Source: an uncultured Erysipelotrichaceae bacterium (lineage in GTDB: Bacteria > Bacillota_I > Bacilli_A > Erysipelotrichales > Coprobacillaceae). From it: 14,902 nt of DNA. The stretch covers positions 1 to 14,902 of the forward strand of contig CAMFRJ010000008.1 in NCBI GenBank assembly GCA_945981915.1, given 5' to 3'. Within the stretch, counting starts at the first letter, position 1, and each line of letters begins with the position of its first letter. The notes under the pieces were generated by a model. That model did no database searches. It was not told the origin of the DNA and saw only the letters and a program-made list of their open reading frames with translations. Below, piece by piece: positions 7,653 to 14,893 of the stretch. The translations under genes and the position numbers were made by a program.

Positions 7653-8245
7653 TTGTTTATGGAATCACTGGTTCAATTGCCTGTGGAAAAAGTACAGTCA
7701 CTAACTATTTACGTGATCATGGCTATCAGGTGATTGATGCGGATTTACTGTCAAGAGAAGCTCTTTCTATTGATCAAACATGTATTGATCAAGTACAAAG
7801 TTTGTTTGGTTGTGTAAAAGATGGTATTGTTGATAGAAAAGCATTAGGAAGAATTATTTTTCATGATGCAAAAGCAAAAAAACAGCTAGAAGATATCATT
7901 CATCCTTATGTGATTCAAAAATTAAAAGAAGCCATTTTTGAAAATCAAGATAAAGAATGTTTGTTTTTAGACATTCCTTTATTATTTGAATCACATTTAG
8001 AATATTTATGTGATAATATTATTGTTGTCTATTTAAATGAAACAACACAATTGTCACGTTTAATGAAACGTGATCATATTGATGAAGATTATGCAAAAAC
8101 AATCATTGCGAATCAGATATCTTGTGATATAAAAAAAGAAAAAGCCGATATTGTTTTAGACAATAACGGCGATCTTAAGTCATTATATAAACAAATCGAA
8201 AAAATGATGAAAGGAATAAAAGATGGAAGTATTATCAATCAGTGA
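7649..8245 (+). CDS. coaE: Dephospho-CoA kinase
   Basis: CoaE phosphorylates the 3'-hydroxyl of dephospho-CoA with ATP, the last step of coenzyme A synthesis, in the cytosol. ATG 7649 starts the protein directly at the family's beginning 'MIVYGITGSIACGKST', so the frame's longer upstream part is not used; an AAAAGG stretch (7637-7642) inside mutM can serve as SD. This gives 198 residues, the usual length. The P-loop is G8-SIAC-GKS. 'DADLLSRE' (substrate and Mg2+ site), 'FLDIPLLFES' and 'VVYLNETTQLSRLMKRD' follow, as expected. It overlaps mutM by 4 nt (ATGA) and dnaB by 23 nt, which points to translational coupling. Its place between mutM and dnaB is also seen, with extra genes, in B. subtilis. 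Nothing unusual is visible. Confidence 0.97.
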   Translation: MIVYGITGSIACGKSTVTNYLRDHGYQVIDADLLSREALSIDQTCIDQVQSLFGCVKDGIVDRKALGRIIFHDAKAKKQLEDIIHPYVIQKLKEAIFENQDKECLFLDIPLLFESHLEYLCDNIIVVYLNETTQLSRLMKRDHIDEDYAKTIIANQISCDIKKEKADIVLDNNGDLKSLYKQIEKMMKGIKDGSIINQ

Positions 8246-9470
8246 TATTTATCAAACAAGAAGCAACTGTCATCTTGATCAAGATAGTTATCAAGTGCTT
8301 CTACAATTGTATCAGCCTTTAATTGGAAATGAAGCAGTCACACTTTATTTGACACTTTTTTCTGAATTAAATCAATATACCCTCACTAAAAAACCATCAT
8401 TGGTTTCTCGTTTATGTAAAGTGACTCAATTATCTTTGACATCATTAACACAGGCTTTTTCTAAATTAGAAGCAGTAGGTTTGGTGAATACATTTGTAAA
8501 ACAAAATGAGCATCGTTATGTCTTTGATATGAATATGCCATTATCAGCGAATGATTTTATTCATCATCAAATATTGAATACTTTATTAAAACAAAGATTA
8601 CATGATGAATATGAAAAAACAATCATGCCTTTTCAAACATATCATGTTAATCTTGATGAATATCAAAATGTATCTGCATCATTTGGTGATGTCTTTGATA
8701 TTCAACTTAATCAAGACAATGTCTTGGTTACAAAGAATTATCAATCAAAACAACATCATGCACTTGAAAAAGAATATGATCTGACTCTTTTTTATCAGGA
8801 AATGGAAAGTTTTCAACTTTCTAAAAAAATGTTCCAACAAAGTGATATTGCTTTGATTCAACAATTAGGATTATTATATAAGATCAATGAATTGGATATG
8901 TTAGAAATGGTTAAAAAAGCGATGACTCATCAGCGTTTAGATCAAAAACAACTGATATTATTTTGTCGAGATTATTATGATTTAAAAATGCCTGAAAAGT
9001 TTGAACAAATTTTTCATAAACAATCGCCTCTTTTACAGCAGGAAGAAGGATCATCTTCGTTAGAGCAACATATTCATTACTTAGAAACAATTTCACCCTA
9101 TGATCTATTAAAAGATAAATTAGGTGGAAGAGAACCATTAAAAAGAGATCTTCAGGTTGTCGAATCGGTTCTCACTGATTTACAGTTAGAACCAGGAGTG
9201 ATGAATGTTTTAATAGAATTAACTTTGGTTAAATGTGATCAATCATTACCACGGAATTTTATAGAAGCTTTAGCTAGTCAGTGGAAAAGAAAGAAAATTA
9301 CGACTGTCAAAGATGCCATTGAAGAAGGTAAAGCTTATTTAAGATATAGGCAATCACAAACAATAGAGGAGTCATGGTTGAATCAGGTGCCTCTTCAAGA
9401 TGATCAACAAAACGACATAGAAGATACAAATGAAGATCTGATGAAGATGTTAAATAGTTTATATAAGTGA
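8223..9470 (+). CDS. dnaB: Helicase-loading protein DnaB (Firmicutes DnaB, not the replicative helicase)
   Basis: This DnaB remodels origin or fork DNA and, with DnaI, loads the replicative helicase (called DnaC in B. subtilis); the name does not mean the helicase itself. The 415-residue product starts at ATG 8223, 7 nt after AAAGGA (8210-8215), inside the end of coaE. The N-terminal winged-helix DnaD/DnaB domain 1 is seen in 'DQDSYQVLLQLYQPLIGNEA' and 'TQLSLTSLTQAFSKLEAVGLV'. The C-terminal DnaD-like domain 2 runs from 'SPYDLLKDKLGG' (about 291) through 'NFIEALASQWKRKKITTVKDA' (Trp354), followed by an acidic tail. It is a little shorter than B. subtilis DnaB. There is no ATPase motif, as expected. 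dnaI starts 10 nt downstream, and the pairing of the two genes strongly supports the call. Confidence 0.93.
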   Translation: MEVLSISDIYQTRSNCHLDQDSYQVLLQLYQPLIGNEAVTLYLTLFSELNQYTLTKKPSLVSRLCKVTQLSLTSLTQAFSKLEAVGLVNTFVKQNEHRYVFDMNMPLSANDFIHHQILNTLLKQRLHDEYEKTIMPFQTYHVNLDEYQNVSASFGDVFDIQLNQDNVLVTKNYQSKQHHALEKEYDLTLFYQEMESFQLSKKMFQQSDIALIQQLGLLYKINELDMLEMVKKAMTHQRLDQKQLILFCRDYYDLKMPEKFEQIFHKQSPLLQQEEGSSSLEQHIHYLETISPYDLLKDKLGGREPLKRDLQVVESVLTDLQLEPGVMNVLIELTLVKCDQSLPRNFIEALASQWKRKKITTVKDAIEEGKAYLRYRQSQTIEESWLNQVPLQDDQQNDIEDTNEDLMKMLNSLYK

Positions 9471-9480
9471 GGTGTAAGAG

Positions 9481-10377
9481 ATGGAAAGTATTAAGGATAT
9501 GAATATATTTGATTTTGATGAAGATTTTCAAAGAAATAAAGAAAATAGTATTCAGGATTTATTAAAAGATAAAGTGATACAGGATATTTTGACAAAATAT
9601 CATCAAGATCGTTCAATTATTGATCATAATTGGGCTGAATTTTTAGATTATCAAGAAGATAGTCATCAGTGTTTGAATTGTCATTCTTTAGATGATTGTC
9701 ATAAGACAACGAAGGGAATGAAACAGTTCATGGAAATTGCAGATGATCAGATTCATATGACTTTAACACCTTGTGTTTTTGGGAAAGAATTATTGGAAAG
9801 ACAAAAAATCTTAAGTCATATTTTGATGAGGAATGTCAGTGAAAAGTTAGTATTGGTGACACCAGAAGATATCAAGAGGTTGTCAACAACTGATGAAAAT
9901 GCAGTCAAAAAGATTTACAGTTATATTCTTGATCCTAAGGAATATGGATTTTATATTCAGGGTAAACCAAGAATAGGAAAATCAACTTTAGCTGGTTTTT
10001 TGATTAGAAATCTTGCAAAAAACGGATATTCCTGTGGCTATATTCATTTTCCAACATTTTTATTAGATTTAAAGAATTCTTTTGGAGAATATGGAAATGA
10101 TAATAATATGGAATCGTTAAGAACATTGGATTATCTCGTTATTGATGATCTTGGTGGTGAAAATGTAACACCTTGGTCAAGAGATGAAGTATTATCTTCA
10201 ATCATCACATATCGTATTCAAAATCAAAAACCAACTTTCTATACAAGTGAATATGGAAAAGAAGAACTCATGAAAATTTATACTTTAAGGATAAAAGATG
10301 CAAGAGATAAAATAAAAGTAGAACGTTTACTTCAAAGTATCTTTACCTCATCTTTACCTATGGTCTTAAAAGGATAG
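9481..10377 (+). CDS. dnaI: Primosomal protein DnaI, helicase-loader ATPase
   Basis: DnaI is an AAA+ ATPase that holds and loads the hexameric replicative helicase. ATG 9481 is 6 nt after GAGGTG, which overlaps the dnaB stop. The length of 298 residues fits the family. The N-terminal part (about 1-130) has the DnaI zinc-binding region: Cys64, Cys67, Cys73 and His74 in 'CLNCHSLDDCH', and Cys98 in 'TPCVFG'. The AAA+ core has Walker A 'GKPRIGKST' (161-169), Walker B 'YLVIDDLGG' (Asp222, Asp223), a sensor-like stretch 'PTFYTSEYG', and the arginine-rich 'LRIKDARDKIKVERLLQ' near the end. It is the last gene of the replication cluster. No terminator is seen before pfkA, so some read-through is likely. 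Confidence 0.96.
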   Translation: MESIKDMNIFDFDEDFQRNKENSIQDLLKDKVIQDILTKYHQDRSIIDHNWAEFLDYQEDSHQCLNCHSLDDCHKTTKGMKQFMEIADDQIHMTLTPCVFGKELLERQKILSHILMRNVSEKLVLVTPEDIKRLSTTDENAVKKIYSYILDPKEYGFYIQGKPRIGKSTLAGFLIRNLAKNGYSCGYIHFPTFLLDLKNSFGEYGNDNNMESLRTLDYLVIDDLGGENVTPWSRDEVLSSIITYRIQNQKPTFYTSEYGKEELMKIYTLRIKDARDKIKVERLLQSIFTSSLPMVLKG

Positions 10378-10405
10378 CTTTCATGTAATAAAAAAAGAAA
10401 AACCA

Positions 10406-10435
10406 TTGTAGACGTAGTGAGATTTGTGATAAAAT
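10406..10435 (+). promoter_or_regulatory. Candidate pfkA-pyk promoter (extended -10)
   Basis: The -10 is TAAAAT (10430-10435), preceded by TG one base away (TGATAAAAT), an extended -10. A weak -35 is TTGTAG at 10406-10411 (18-nt spacer); TAGACG at 10409 is the alternative. Transcription would start near 10442 and leave a short leader with the AGGAG site (10456-10460). The 91-nt gap before pfkA otherwise holds only an A-rich run after the dnaI stop. Confidence 0.5.
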
Positions 10436-10468
10436 TTATTGTAGATAAGAAATATAGGAGTGACAATT

Positions 10469-11428
10469 ATGGTAAAATGTATTGGAGTTTTAACATCTGG
10501 AGGAGATGCTCCAGGAATGAATGCTGCTGTTAGAGCAGTTGCACGTACTTGCTTAAATAAGGGGATTGAAGTGTATGGTGTCAAATTAGGGTATAAAGGT
10601 TTACACGATGGTGAATTTATCAAATTTGATCGTCATAGTACACGTAACATTATTAACATTGGGGGAACAATGTTAAAATCTGCAAGATTCCCAGAATTTA
10701 AAGACCCTGAAGTCAGAAAAGAAGCAATTGCAAAAATGAAAGAAGTTGGTATGGAAGCTTTGGTTGTTATTGGTGGTGACGGAAGTTATCATGGAGCTTT
10801 AGAACTAACAAAAATGGGTGTTAACTGTATCGGTATTCCAGGAACAATTGATAATGATATTCCTGATACTGACAGAACAATTGGATTTGATACTGCATTA
10901 AATACAATTGTTGATGCATTAGACAAATTAAGAGATACATCAAGTTCTCATCAAAGATGTACAATTCTAGAAGTTATGGGACGTAGATGTGGTGACTTAG
11001 CGATTAATGCAGGTATTGCTGATGGAGCTGAAATGGTTATTACAAGTGAAGTTGGTTTTGATGAAGCAAAAGTCATTGAAGTATTAAAGGCTGCAAAACA
11101 ATCAGATAAAAAACATGCAATCGTTGTTATAACAGAACATATTACTGATGTCCATGAACTTGCAAAAAGAGTTGAAGCAGCAACTGGTTTTGAAACTCGT
11201 GCAAACGTTTTAGGACATATGCAACGTGGTGGAAGACCATCTGCAAGAGACAGAGTTCTTGCATCAAGAATGGGTGTTTATGCAGTTGAATTATTAGAAG
11301 CTGGTAAAGGTGGATTATGTGTAAGCTATGTTCATGGTGAAATTGTTGGTAAAGAAATTACTGAAGTATTAAGCCATAAACGTAAAACAGATTTTTCAAT
11401 TTACGAAGATGCAATTAAATTAAGATAA
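10469..11428 (+). CDS. pfkA: ATP-dependent 6-phosphofructokinase
   Basis: PfkA phosphorylates fructose 6-phosphate to fructose 1,6-bisphosphate, the committed glycolytic step, in the cytosol. I choose ATG 10469 over the in-frame GTG 10460: AGGAG (10456-10460) lies 8 nt before the ATG and overlaps the GTG, and the protein then begins 'MVKCIGVLTSGGDAPGMNAA' as the family does. It has 319 residues, the normal bacterial length. ATP-site motifs are 'SGGDAPG' and 'GGDGSYHGA'. The catalytic loop 'GTIDNDIPDTD' holds Asp128 and Asp130. 'IGFDTALNT', 'MGRRCGDLA' (substrate site) and 'GHMQRGGRPSARDR' follow. The glycine after GGD ('GGDGS') is the ATP-type signature rather than the pyrophosphate-dependent one. 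It ends in two tandem TAA stops and is followed by pyk after 23 nt, almost surely in one transcript. Confidence 0.98.
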   Translation: MVKCIGVLTSGGDAPGMNAAVRAVARTCLNKGIEVYGVKLGYKGLHDGEFIKFDRHSTRNIINIGGTMLKSARFPEFKDPEVRKEAIAKMKEVGMEALVVIGGDGSYHGALELTKMGVNCIGIPGTIDNDIPDTDRTIGFDTALNTIVDALDKLRDTSSSHQRCTILEVMGRRCGDLAINAGIADGAEMVITSEVGFDEAKVIEVLKAAKQSDKKHAIVVITEHITDVHELAKRVEAATGFETRANVLGHMQRGGRPSARDRVLASRMGVYAVELLEAGKGGLCVSYVHGEIVGKEITEVLSHKRKTDFSIYEDAIKLR

Positions 11429-11451
11429 TAAGCTAAAGTGAGGTTATAGTT

Positions 11452-12885
11452 ATGGTTTTAGAAAGAGAAAGAAAGAAAAAAACAAGAATTGTATGTACAA
11501 TTGGTCCTGCATCAAATAATGAAAAGATGCTTAAAAAACTTGTTTTAGCAGGGATGAATGTCATGAGATTAAATTTCTCACATGGTGATCATGATTATCA
11601 TCGTGCAAACATTCAAATGTTAGAAAAAGTTAATAAAGAATTAAATAAAAATGTTTCTGTTTTATTGGATACAAAAGGTCCAGAAATTAGAACTGGAGAT
11701 TTTGTTGATGGACAAACTGAATTTAAAAAAGGACAAGTTTCAACAATCTGTGTAGATGATATTGAAGGAACAAGTGATAGATTTACTATAACCTATAAAG
11801 ATTTGTATAAAGATGTCAAACCTGGTGGTTTTATTCTTGTTAATGATGGTCAAATTGAATTATTGGTTGACCATGTTGAAGGAACTGATATTGTTTGTGT
11901 TTGTGCAAATGATGGCGTTGTTAAAAATAAAAGAGGAATCAATGTACCTGATGTCAAATTAGGATTTGATTATCTATCTGAAAAAGATATTGATGATATT
12001 ACTTTTGGATGTGAAATGGATGTTGATTTTATTGCTGCATCATTTTGTAGACGTGCACAGGATATCATTGATATTAAGAAATTATTAGTAGAAAATGGAA
12101 AACCAAATATCCAAGTGATTGCGAAAATCGAAAATAATGAAGGTGTCGATAACATTGAAGATATCTTAAAGGTAGCAGATGGAATCATGGTTGCCAGAGG
12201 TGACTTAGGAGTCGAAGTTCCAGCTGAAGATGTTCCTTTGATTCAAAAAGACATTATTAAAAAATGTAAAGAATTAGGTAAGGTTGTTATTACTGCAACA
12301 CAAATGTTAGAAAGTATGCAGACAAATCCTAGACCTACAAGAGCTGAAGTTTCTGACGTTGCTAATGCAATCTATGATGGAACAGATGCTATCATGTTAT
12401 CTGGTGAATCTGCTGCTGGGAAATATCCAGAAGAAGCAGTCATGACTATGACTAAAATCGCTTTAAAAACAGAAGAAACATTGGATTATGATTCATTACA
12501 AAGAAAAGCAATTCGTTCAGCACCTGTTGATACAAGTGAAGCGATTTGTATGTCAGTAGCAGAAATTGCTTCTAAGTTCAATGTTGCGGCAATCATTGCA
12601 TTTACAGATTCAGGATTTACAGCAAGAAAGATGTCTCGTTATAGACCTAAATCTATGATCATTGCGGCAACACCTAATGAAAAAACAACAAAAGCTTTGT
12701 CTTTAAACTGGGGTGTAAAATCTGTGCGTTGTAAACAAATGGGATCAAGACAAGCAATGATTGAGTATGCTCAATTAATCGCAAAAGAAAATTTTGTTCA
12801 ACCAGGTGAACAAATTCTTGTAACTGCTGGTACACCAGGAGTTCCAGGAACAACATCATATTTAGAATTAATTACTGTTAAGTAA
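11452..12885 (+). CDS. pyk: Pyruvate kinase
   Basis: Pyruvate kinase converts phosphoenolpyruvate and ADP to pyruvate and ATP, the last glycolytic step. ATG 11452 is 8 nt after GTGAGG (11438-11443). It has 477 residues: a TIM barrel with inserted B domain and a C-terminal alpha/beta domain, but without the extra PEP-utiliser-like domain that lengthens B. subtilis Pyk. Signatures: 'CTIGPAS', 'GMNVMRLNFSHG', 'LLDTKGPEIRTG', 'VIAKIENNEG' (catalytic Lys), 'MVARGDLGVE' (metal site) and 'TATQMLESM'. The Glu in 'GPEIRTG' is the residue found in K+-dependent enzymes (Lys in K+-independent ones), so K+ dependence is inferred. It pairs with pfkA as in many Firmicutes and ends before the strong hairpin at 12896-12933. 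Confidence 0.98.
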   Translation: MVLERERKKKTRIVCTIGPASNNEKMLKKLVLAGMNVMRLNFSHGDHDYHRANIQMLEKVNKELNKNVSVLLDTKGPEIRTGDFVDGQTEFKKGQVSTICVDDIEGTSDRFTITYKDLYKDVKPGGFILVNDGQIELLVDHVEGTDIVCVCANDGVVKNKRGINVPDVKLGFDYLSEKDIDDITFGCEMDVDFIAASFCRRAQDIIDIKKLLVENGKPNIQVIAKIENNEGVDNIEDILKVADGIMVARGDLGVEVPAEDVPLIQKDIIKKCKELGKVVITATQMLESMQTNPRPTRAEVSDVANAIYDGTDAIMLSGESAAGKYPEEAVMTMTKIALKTEETLDYDSLQRKAIRSAPVDTSEAICMSVAEIASKFNVAAIIAFTDSGFTARKMSRYRPKSMIIAATPNEKTTKALSLNWGVKSVRCKQMGSRQAMIEYAQLIAKENFVQPGEQILVTAGTPGVPGTTSYLELITVK

Positions 12886-12895
12886 TCATATGATT

Positions 12896-12933
12896 AAAAA
12901 ACTGTCATGATATTTTATCATTGACAGTTTTTT
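12896..12933 (+). terminator. Strong terminator of pfkA-pyk
   Basis: A long hairpin pairs AAAAAACTGTCA-TGATA (12896-12912) with TATCA-T-TGACAGTTTTTT (12916-12933), with one unpaired T and a 3-nt loop. The T-run is its right arm. A-runs on both sides make it potentially bidirectional, so it may also back up the minus-strand terminator that follows. Confidence 0.85.
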
Positions 12934-12951
12934 AAATAAAAGAAAGTTATT

Positions 12952-12976
12952 AAAAAAGTCAGGATCAAACCTGACT
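12952..12976 (-). terminator. Terminator of the aminotransferase gene
   Basis: On the minus strand a perfect 7-bp stem, AGTCAGG/CCTGACT (12970-12976 with 12957-12963), encloses a 6-nt loop and runs into six T (complement of 12952-12957). It starts 1 nt after the aminotransferase stop codon. Confidence 0.85.
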
Positions 12977-12977
12977 A

Positions 12978-14147
12978 TTATTTTTGTTTAAAGATACCAC
13001 TTTTATCCATAATATCTAATGCTTTGATGATTGTATCATCATCTTGAACTAAAGCCATTCTTACAAAACCTTCTCCTTCACTACCAAAAGCATTTCCAGG
13101 AACGACTAAGACACCTGTTTTTTCAAATAAAGTGTGCATAAATTGTTCAGAAGAAGAGAAATGTGGAGGAATTTTTGCCCAAACAAACATCGTTCCTTGA
13201 GGAATATCAAAATCCCAGCCAATACGATGACATCCCTGACATAATAAATCACGTCTATGTAAATAAGCAGCTCTTGTTTGTTCAACAATTGTATAATCGC
13301 TTTGTAAGGCAGCAATAGCACCCATTTGAATAGGAATAAACATTCCATAATCAATATTTGATTTTAATGTTTTGATCTGTTGAATCATTTGAGCATTTCC
13401 TAATGCAAAACCAATTCTTGCTCCAGCCAGTCCATAAGTTTTAGAAAGAGAGTTAAATTCTATACCAACATCTTTGGCTCCTTCATACTCTAAAAAACTA
13501 TGACCAATACCTTCATATAATAATTCACTATAAGCATTATCATGCAAGATCATGATCTTGTATTTTTTTGCAAATTGAATCAAGTCTTTATAAAATTGAT
13601 CATTTGCGATAGCACAAGTTGGATTATTTGGATAAGAGACAATCATTAATTTTGCTTTTATAGCGTCTTCTTCTTTGATTTTTGAAAAATCAATCAAATA
13701 TTGATTTTCTTTTTTTAATGGCATGTCAACAACTCTCGCTCCAGCTAATAAAGGACCATCTCTAAAAATAGGATAGCTAGGATTAGGAACAAGAACAGTA
13801 TCACCATCATTAATTATTGTCATCGCTAAATGTGATAAACCTTCTTGTGACCCCAGTAAAGATACAATTTCTGTATCTTTATCTAAATGAACATGATATC
13901 TTCTTTGATACCAAAGACTGACTTCTTGTAATAAAACATTTTTATCTTTTATCGCGTATAAATAGTTTTCTGGTTTAAGACATTCTTGTGAAATGACTTG
14001 TCTAATATGCTCACTTGGTGCAATATTAGGAGCACCAATGCTTAAATCAACAACCTCTAATCCTTTCTTTATTCTTTCATCTCTCATTTTAGCAATTGTA
14101 GTAAAAATACTTTCACCAAAGAGATCCATTCTTTTTGAAAATTCCAT
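12978..14147 (-). CDS. Class I/II PLP-dependent aminotransferase, AlaC/DapL-like
   Basis: This 389-residue fold-type I aminotransferase starts at the ATG ending at 14147, with GGGGAGTG (complement of 14153-14160) about 5 nt upstream. Seen in order: 'VDLSIGAPNIAPSEHI'; 'GSQEGLSHLAM'; 'VPNPSYPIF'; 'SYPNNPT' (PLP-site Asn); 'HDNAYSELLY' (Asp and Tyr that contact PLP); 'SLSKTYGLAGARIGF', with the Schiff-base lysine at Lys236; and 'GFVRMALV', with the carboxylate-binding Arg. The pattern resembles E. coli AlaC (glutamate-pyruvate transaminase) and the LL-diaminopimelate aminotransferases; the sequence alone does not decide the amino donor. No lysine, alanine or cell-wall gene is adjacent to settle it. 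It is a single-gene unit with its own promoter-like sequence and terminator, converging on pyk. Confidence 0.9.
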   Translation of the reverse strand: MEFSKRMDLFGESIFTTIAKMRDERIKKGLEVVDLSIGAPNIAPSEHIRQVISQECLKPENYLYAIKDKNVLLQEVSLWYQRRYHVHLDKDTEIVSLLGSQEGLSHLAMTIINDGDTVLVPNPSYPIFRDGPLLAGARVVDMPLKKENQYLIDFSKIKEEDAIKAKLMIVSYPNNPTCAIANDQFYKDLIQFAKKYKIMILHDNAYSELLYEGIGHSFLEYEGAKDVGIEFNSLSKTYGLAGARIGFALGNAQMIQQIKTLKSNIDYGMFIPIQMGAIAALQSDYTIVEQTRAAYLHRRDLLCQGCHRIGWDFDIPQGTMFVWAKIPPHFSSSEQFMHTLFEKTGVLVVPGNAFGSEGEGFVRMALVQDDDTIIKALDIMDKSGIFKQK

Positions 14148-14167
14148 AATATCACTCCCCGTCTTCT

Positions 14168-14195
14168 ATTTTATAACCAAATCATAGCTTGTAAA
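14168..14195 (-). promoter_or_regulatory. Candidate promoter of the aminotransferase gene
   Basis: On the minus strand, TTTACA (complement of 14190-14195, 5 of 6 matches to the -35 consensus) is followed after 16 nt by TAAAAT (complement of 14168-14173). It lies between the repressor terminator and the SD, where a separate promoter is needed. Confidence 0.45.
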
Positions 14196-14204
14196 GACAA
14201 TTAT

Positions 14205-14228
14205 AAAAAAAAACAGCACGAAGCTGTT
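14205..14228 (-). terminator. Terminator of the XRE/S24 repressor gene
   Basis: On the minus strand a 6-bp stem, AACAGC/GCTGTT (14223-14228 with 14212-14217), with a 5-nt loop TTCGT, is followed by an unbroken run of T (complement of 14205-14213). It begins 3 nt after the repressor stop codon. Confidence 0.85.
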
Positions 14229-14231
14229 GAA

Positions 14232-14855
14232 TTAAGATCTTTTAGAGATGACCAAAGATAATTTACCGATGATTCGAAAGCTTTGAAAATTATATTCATT
14301 TATGATAATAGGCGAGTATTTATTATTGGCAGGTTGCAAAATGATACAGTTATTGGTTTGGTCTTTATAATATTTTTTACATGTTGCAACATTATCTTCT
14401 ACAGAAAAACAACCGATATCTCCATTATGAAGAGTTTGTGTTTTTTCAAAAATAATCAAATCTCCCGATTGAATGCTTTCATCTTTCATACTATCTCCGT
14501 TAGCGTATTGACAAAAATATTCTTTTCTTGGATTAAGTAATGATTCAGGTAAAGAGATATATTCTTCGATGTAATCTTCAACAAACAATCCTTCTCCACA
14601 ACAAACATCACTATACAAAGGAATATCGATATTATTGGAATAAAAAGGAGTTGATGGTTCTTCAATACCCAACAAATAATTAGGACTTACCTGAAATATA
14701 TCAGCAAGTTTTGTGATTGTTTCTTTTTTTAAATTAGGAACACGACCATTTTCATATTTTGCAATTGCTGATTTTTGAACACCTAATAATTCTCCTAATT
14801 CCTGTTGTGTCATTCCTTTTTCTTTTCTAAGTTTTTTTATTCTTTCTCCAGTCAT
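14232..14855 (-). CDS. XRE-family / S24 peptidase LexA-like self-cleaving repressor
   Basis: Two ATGs lie close together. The one ending at 14855 is preferred, since AGGAGG (complement of 14863-14868) is 7 nt away; the ATG at 14861 is only 1 nt away. The product has 207 residues. Residues 1-62 form an XRE/cI-type helix-turn-helix ('MTQQELGELLGVQKSAIAKYENGR'). Residues about 78-207 form an S24/LexA-like peptidase with Ser122 in 'NGDSM' and Lys160 in 'NVATCK'. A likely self-cleavage bond is Cys86-Gly87 in 'DVCCGEG'; UmuD also cuts at Cys-Gly. Spacings (Gly87 to Ser122, 35; Ser122 to Lys160, 38) fit LexA and UmuD. Known relatives are phage repressors and stress regulators released by RecA-stimulated cleavage. 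No phage genes are seen here. Its targets are unknown; self-regulation is plausible given the dyad upstream. Confidence 0.92.
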   Translation of the reverse strand: MTGERIKKLRKEKGMTQQELGELLGVQKSAIAKYENGRVPNLKKETITKLADIFQVSPNYLLGIEEPSTPFYSNNIDIPLYSDVCCGEGLFVEDYIEEYISLPESLLNPRKEYFCQYANGDSMKDESIQSGDLIIFEKTQTLHNGDIGCFSVEDNVATCKKYYKDQTNNCIILQPANNKYSPIIINEYNFQSFRIIGKLSLVISKRS

Positions 14856-14873
14856 AAGCATTCCTCCTGTGTC

Positions 14874-14893
14874 TTAATAATATCATTTATTAA
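14874..14893. promoter_or_regulatory. AT-rich inverted repeat upstream of the repressor, possible operator
   Basis: TTAATAA (14874-14880) and TTATTAA (14887-14893) are perfect inverted 7-mers separated by 6 nt, just before the repressor SD and where its promoter should lie (TATTAT on the minus strand sits in this stretch). Dyads of this size suit dimeric XRE repressors. The AT-rich composition makes a chance match fairly likely. Confidence 0.3.

Noticed and set aside
8602..8784. Short Met-rich frame inside dnaB
   Set aside because: It is a frame-shifted shadow of dnaB, with composition typical of out-of-frame AT-rich coding DNA.
10378..10468. Possible riboswitch or attenuator before pfkA
   Set aside because: The gap is only 91 nt, with no stable stem or T-run; promoter and SD elements account for it.
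10381..10623. Minus-strand open frame across the pfkA promoter and 5' end
   Set aside because: It overlaps the well-supported pfkA start, has no SD and its product matches nothing; it is an antisense shadow.
12886..12977. Possible small RNA between pyk and the aminotransferase gene
   Set aside because: The two hairpins are explained as back-to-back terminators of convergent genes, and no separate promoter is seen.
13003..13011. DnaA-box-like TTATCCATA
   Set aside because: It is a single near-match within the aminotransferase coding region, with no cluster and no origin features around it.
14283..14540. Plus-strand open frame opposite the repressor gene
   Set aside because: It lies wholly antisense to a clear XRE/S24 gene and has no SD or family features.
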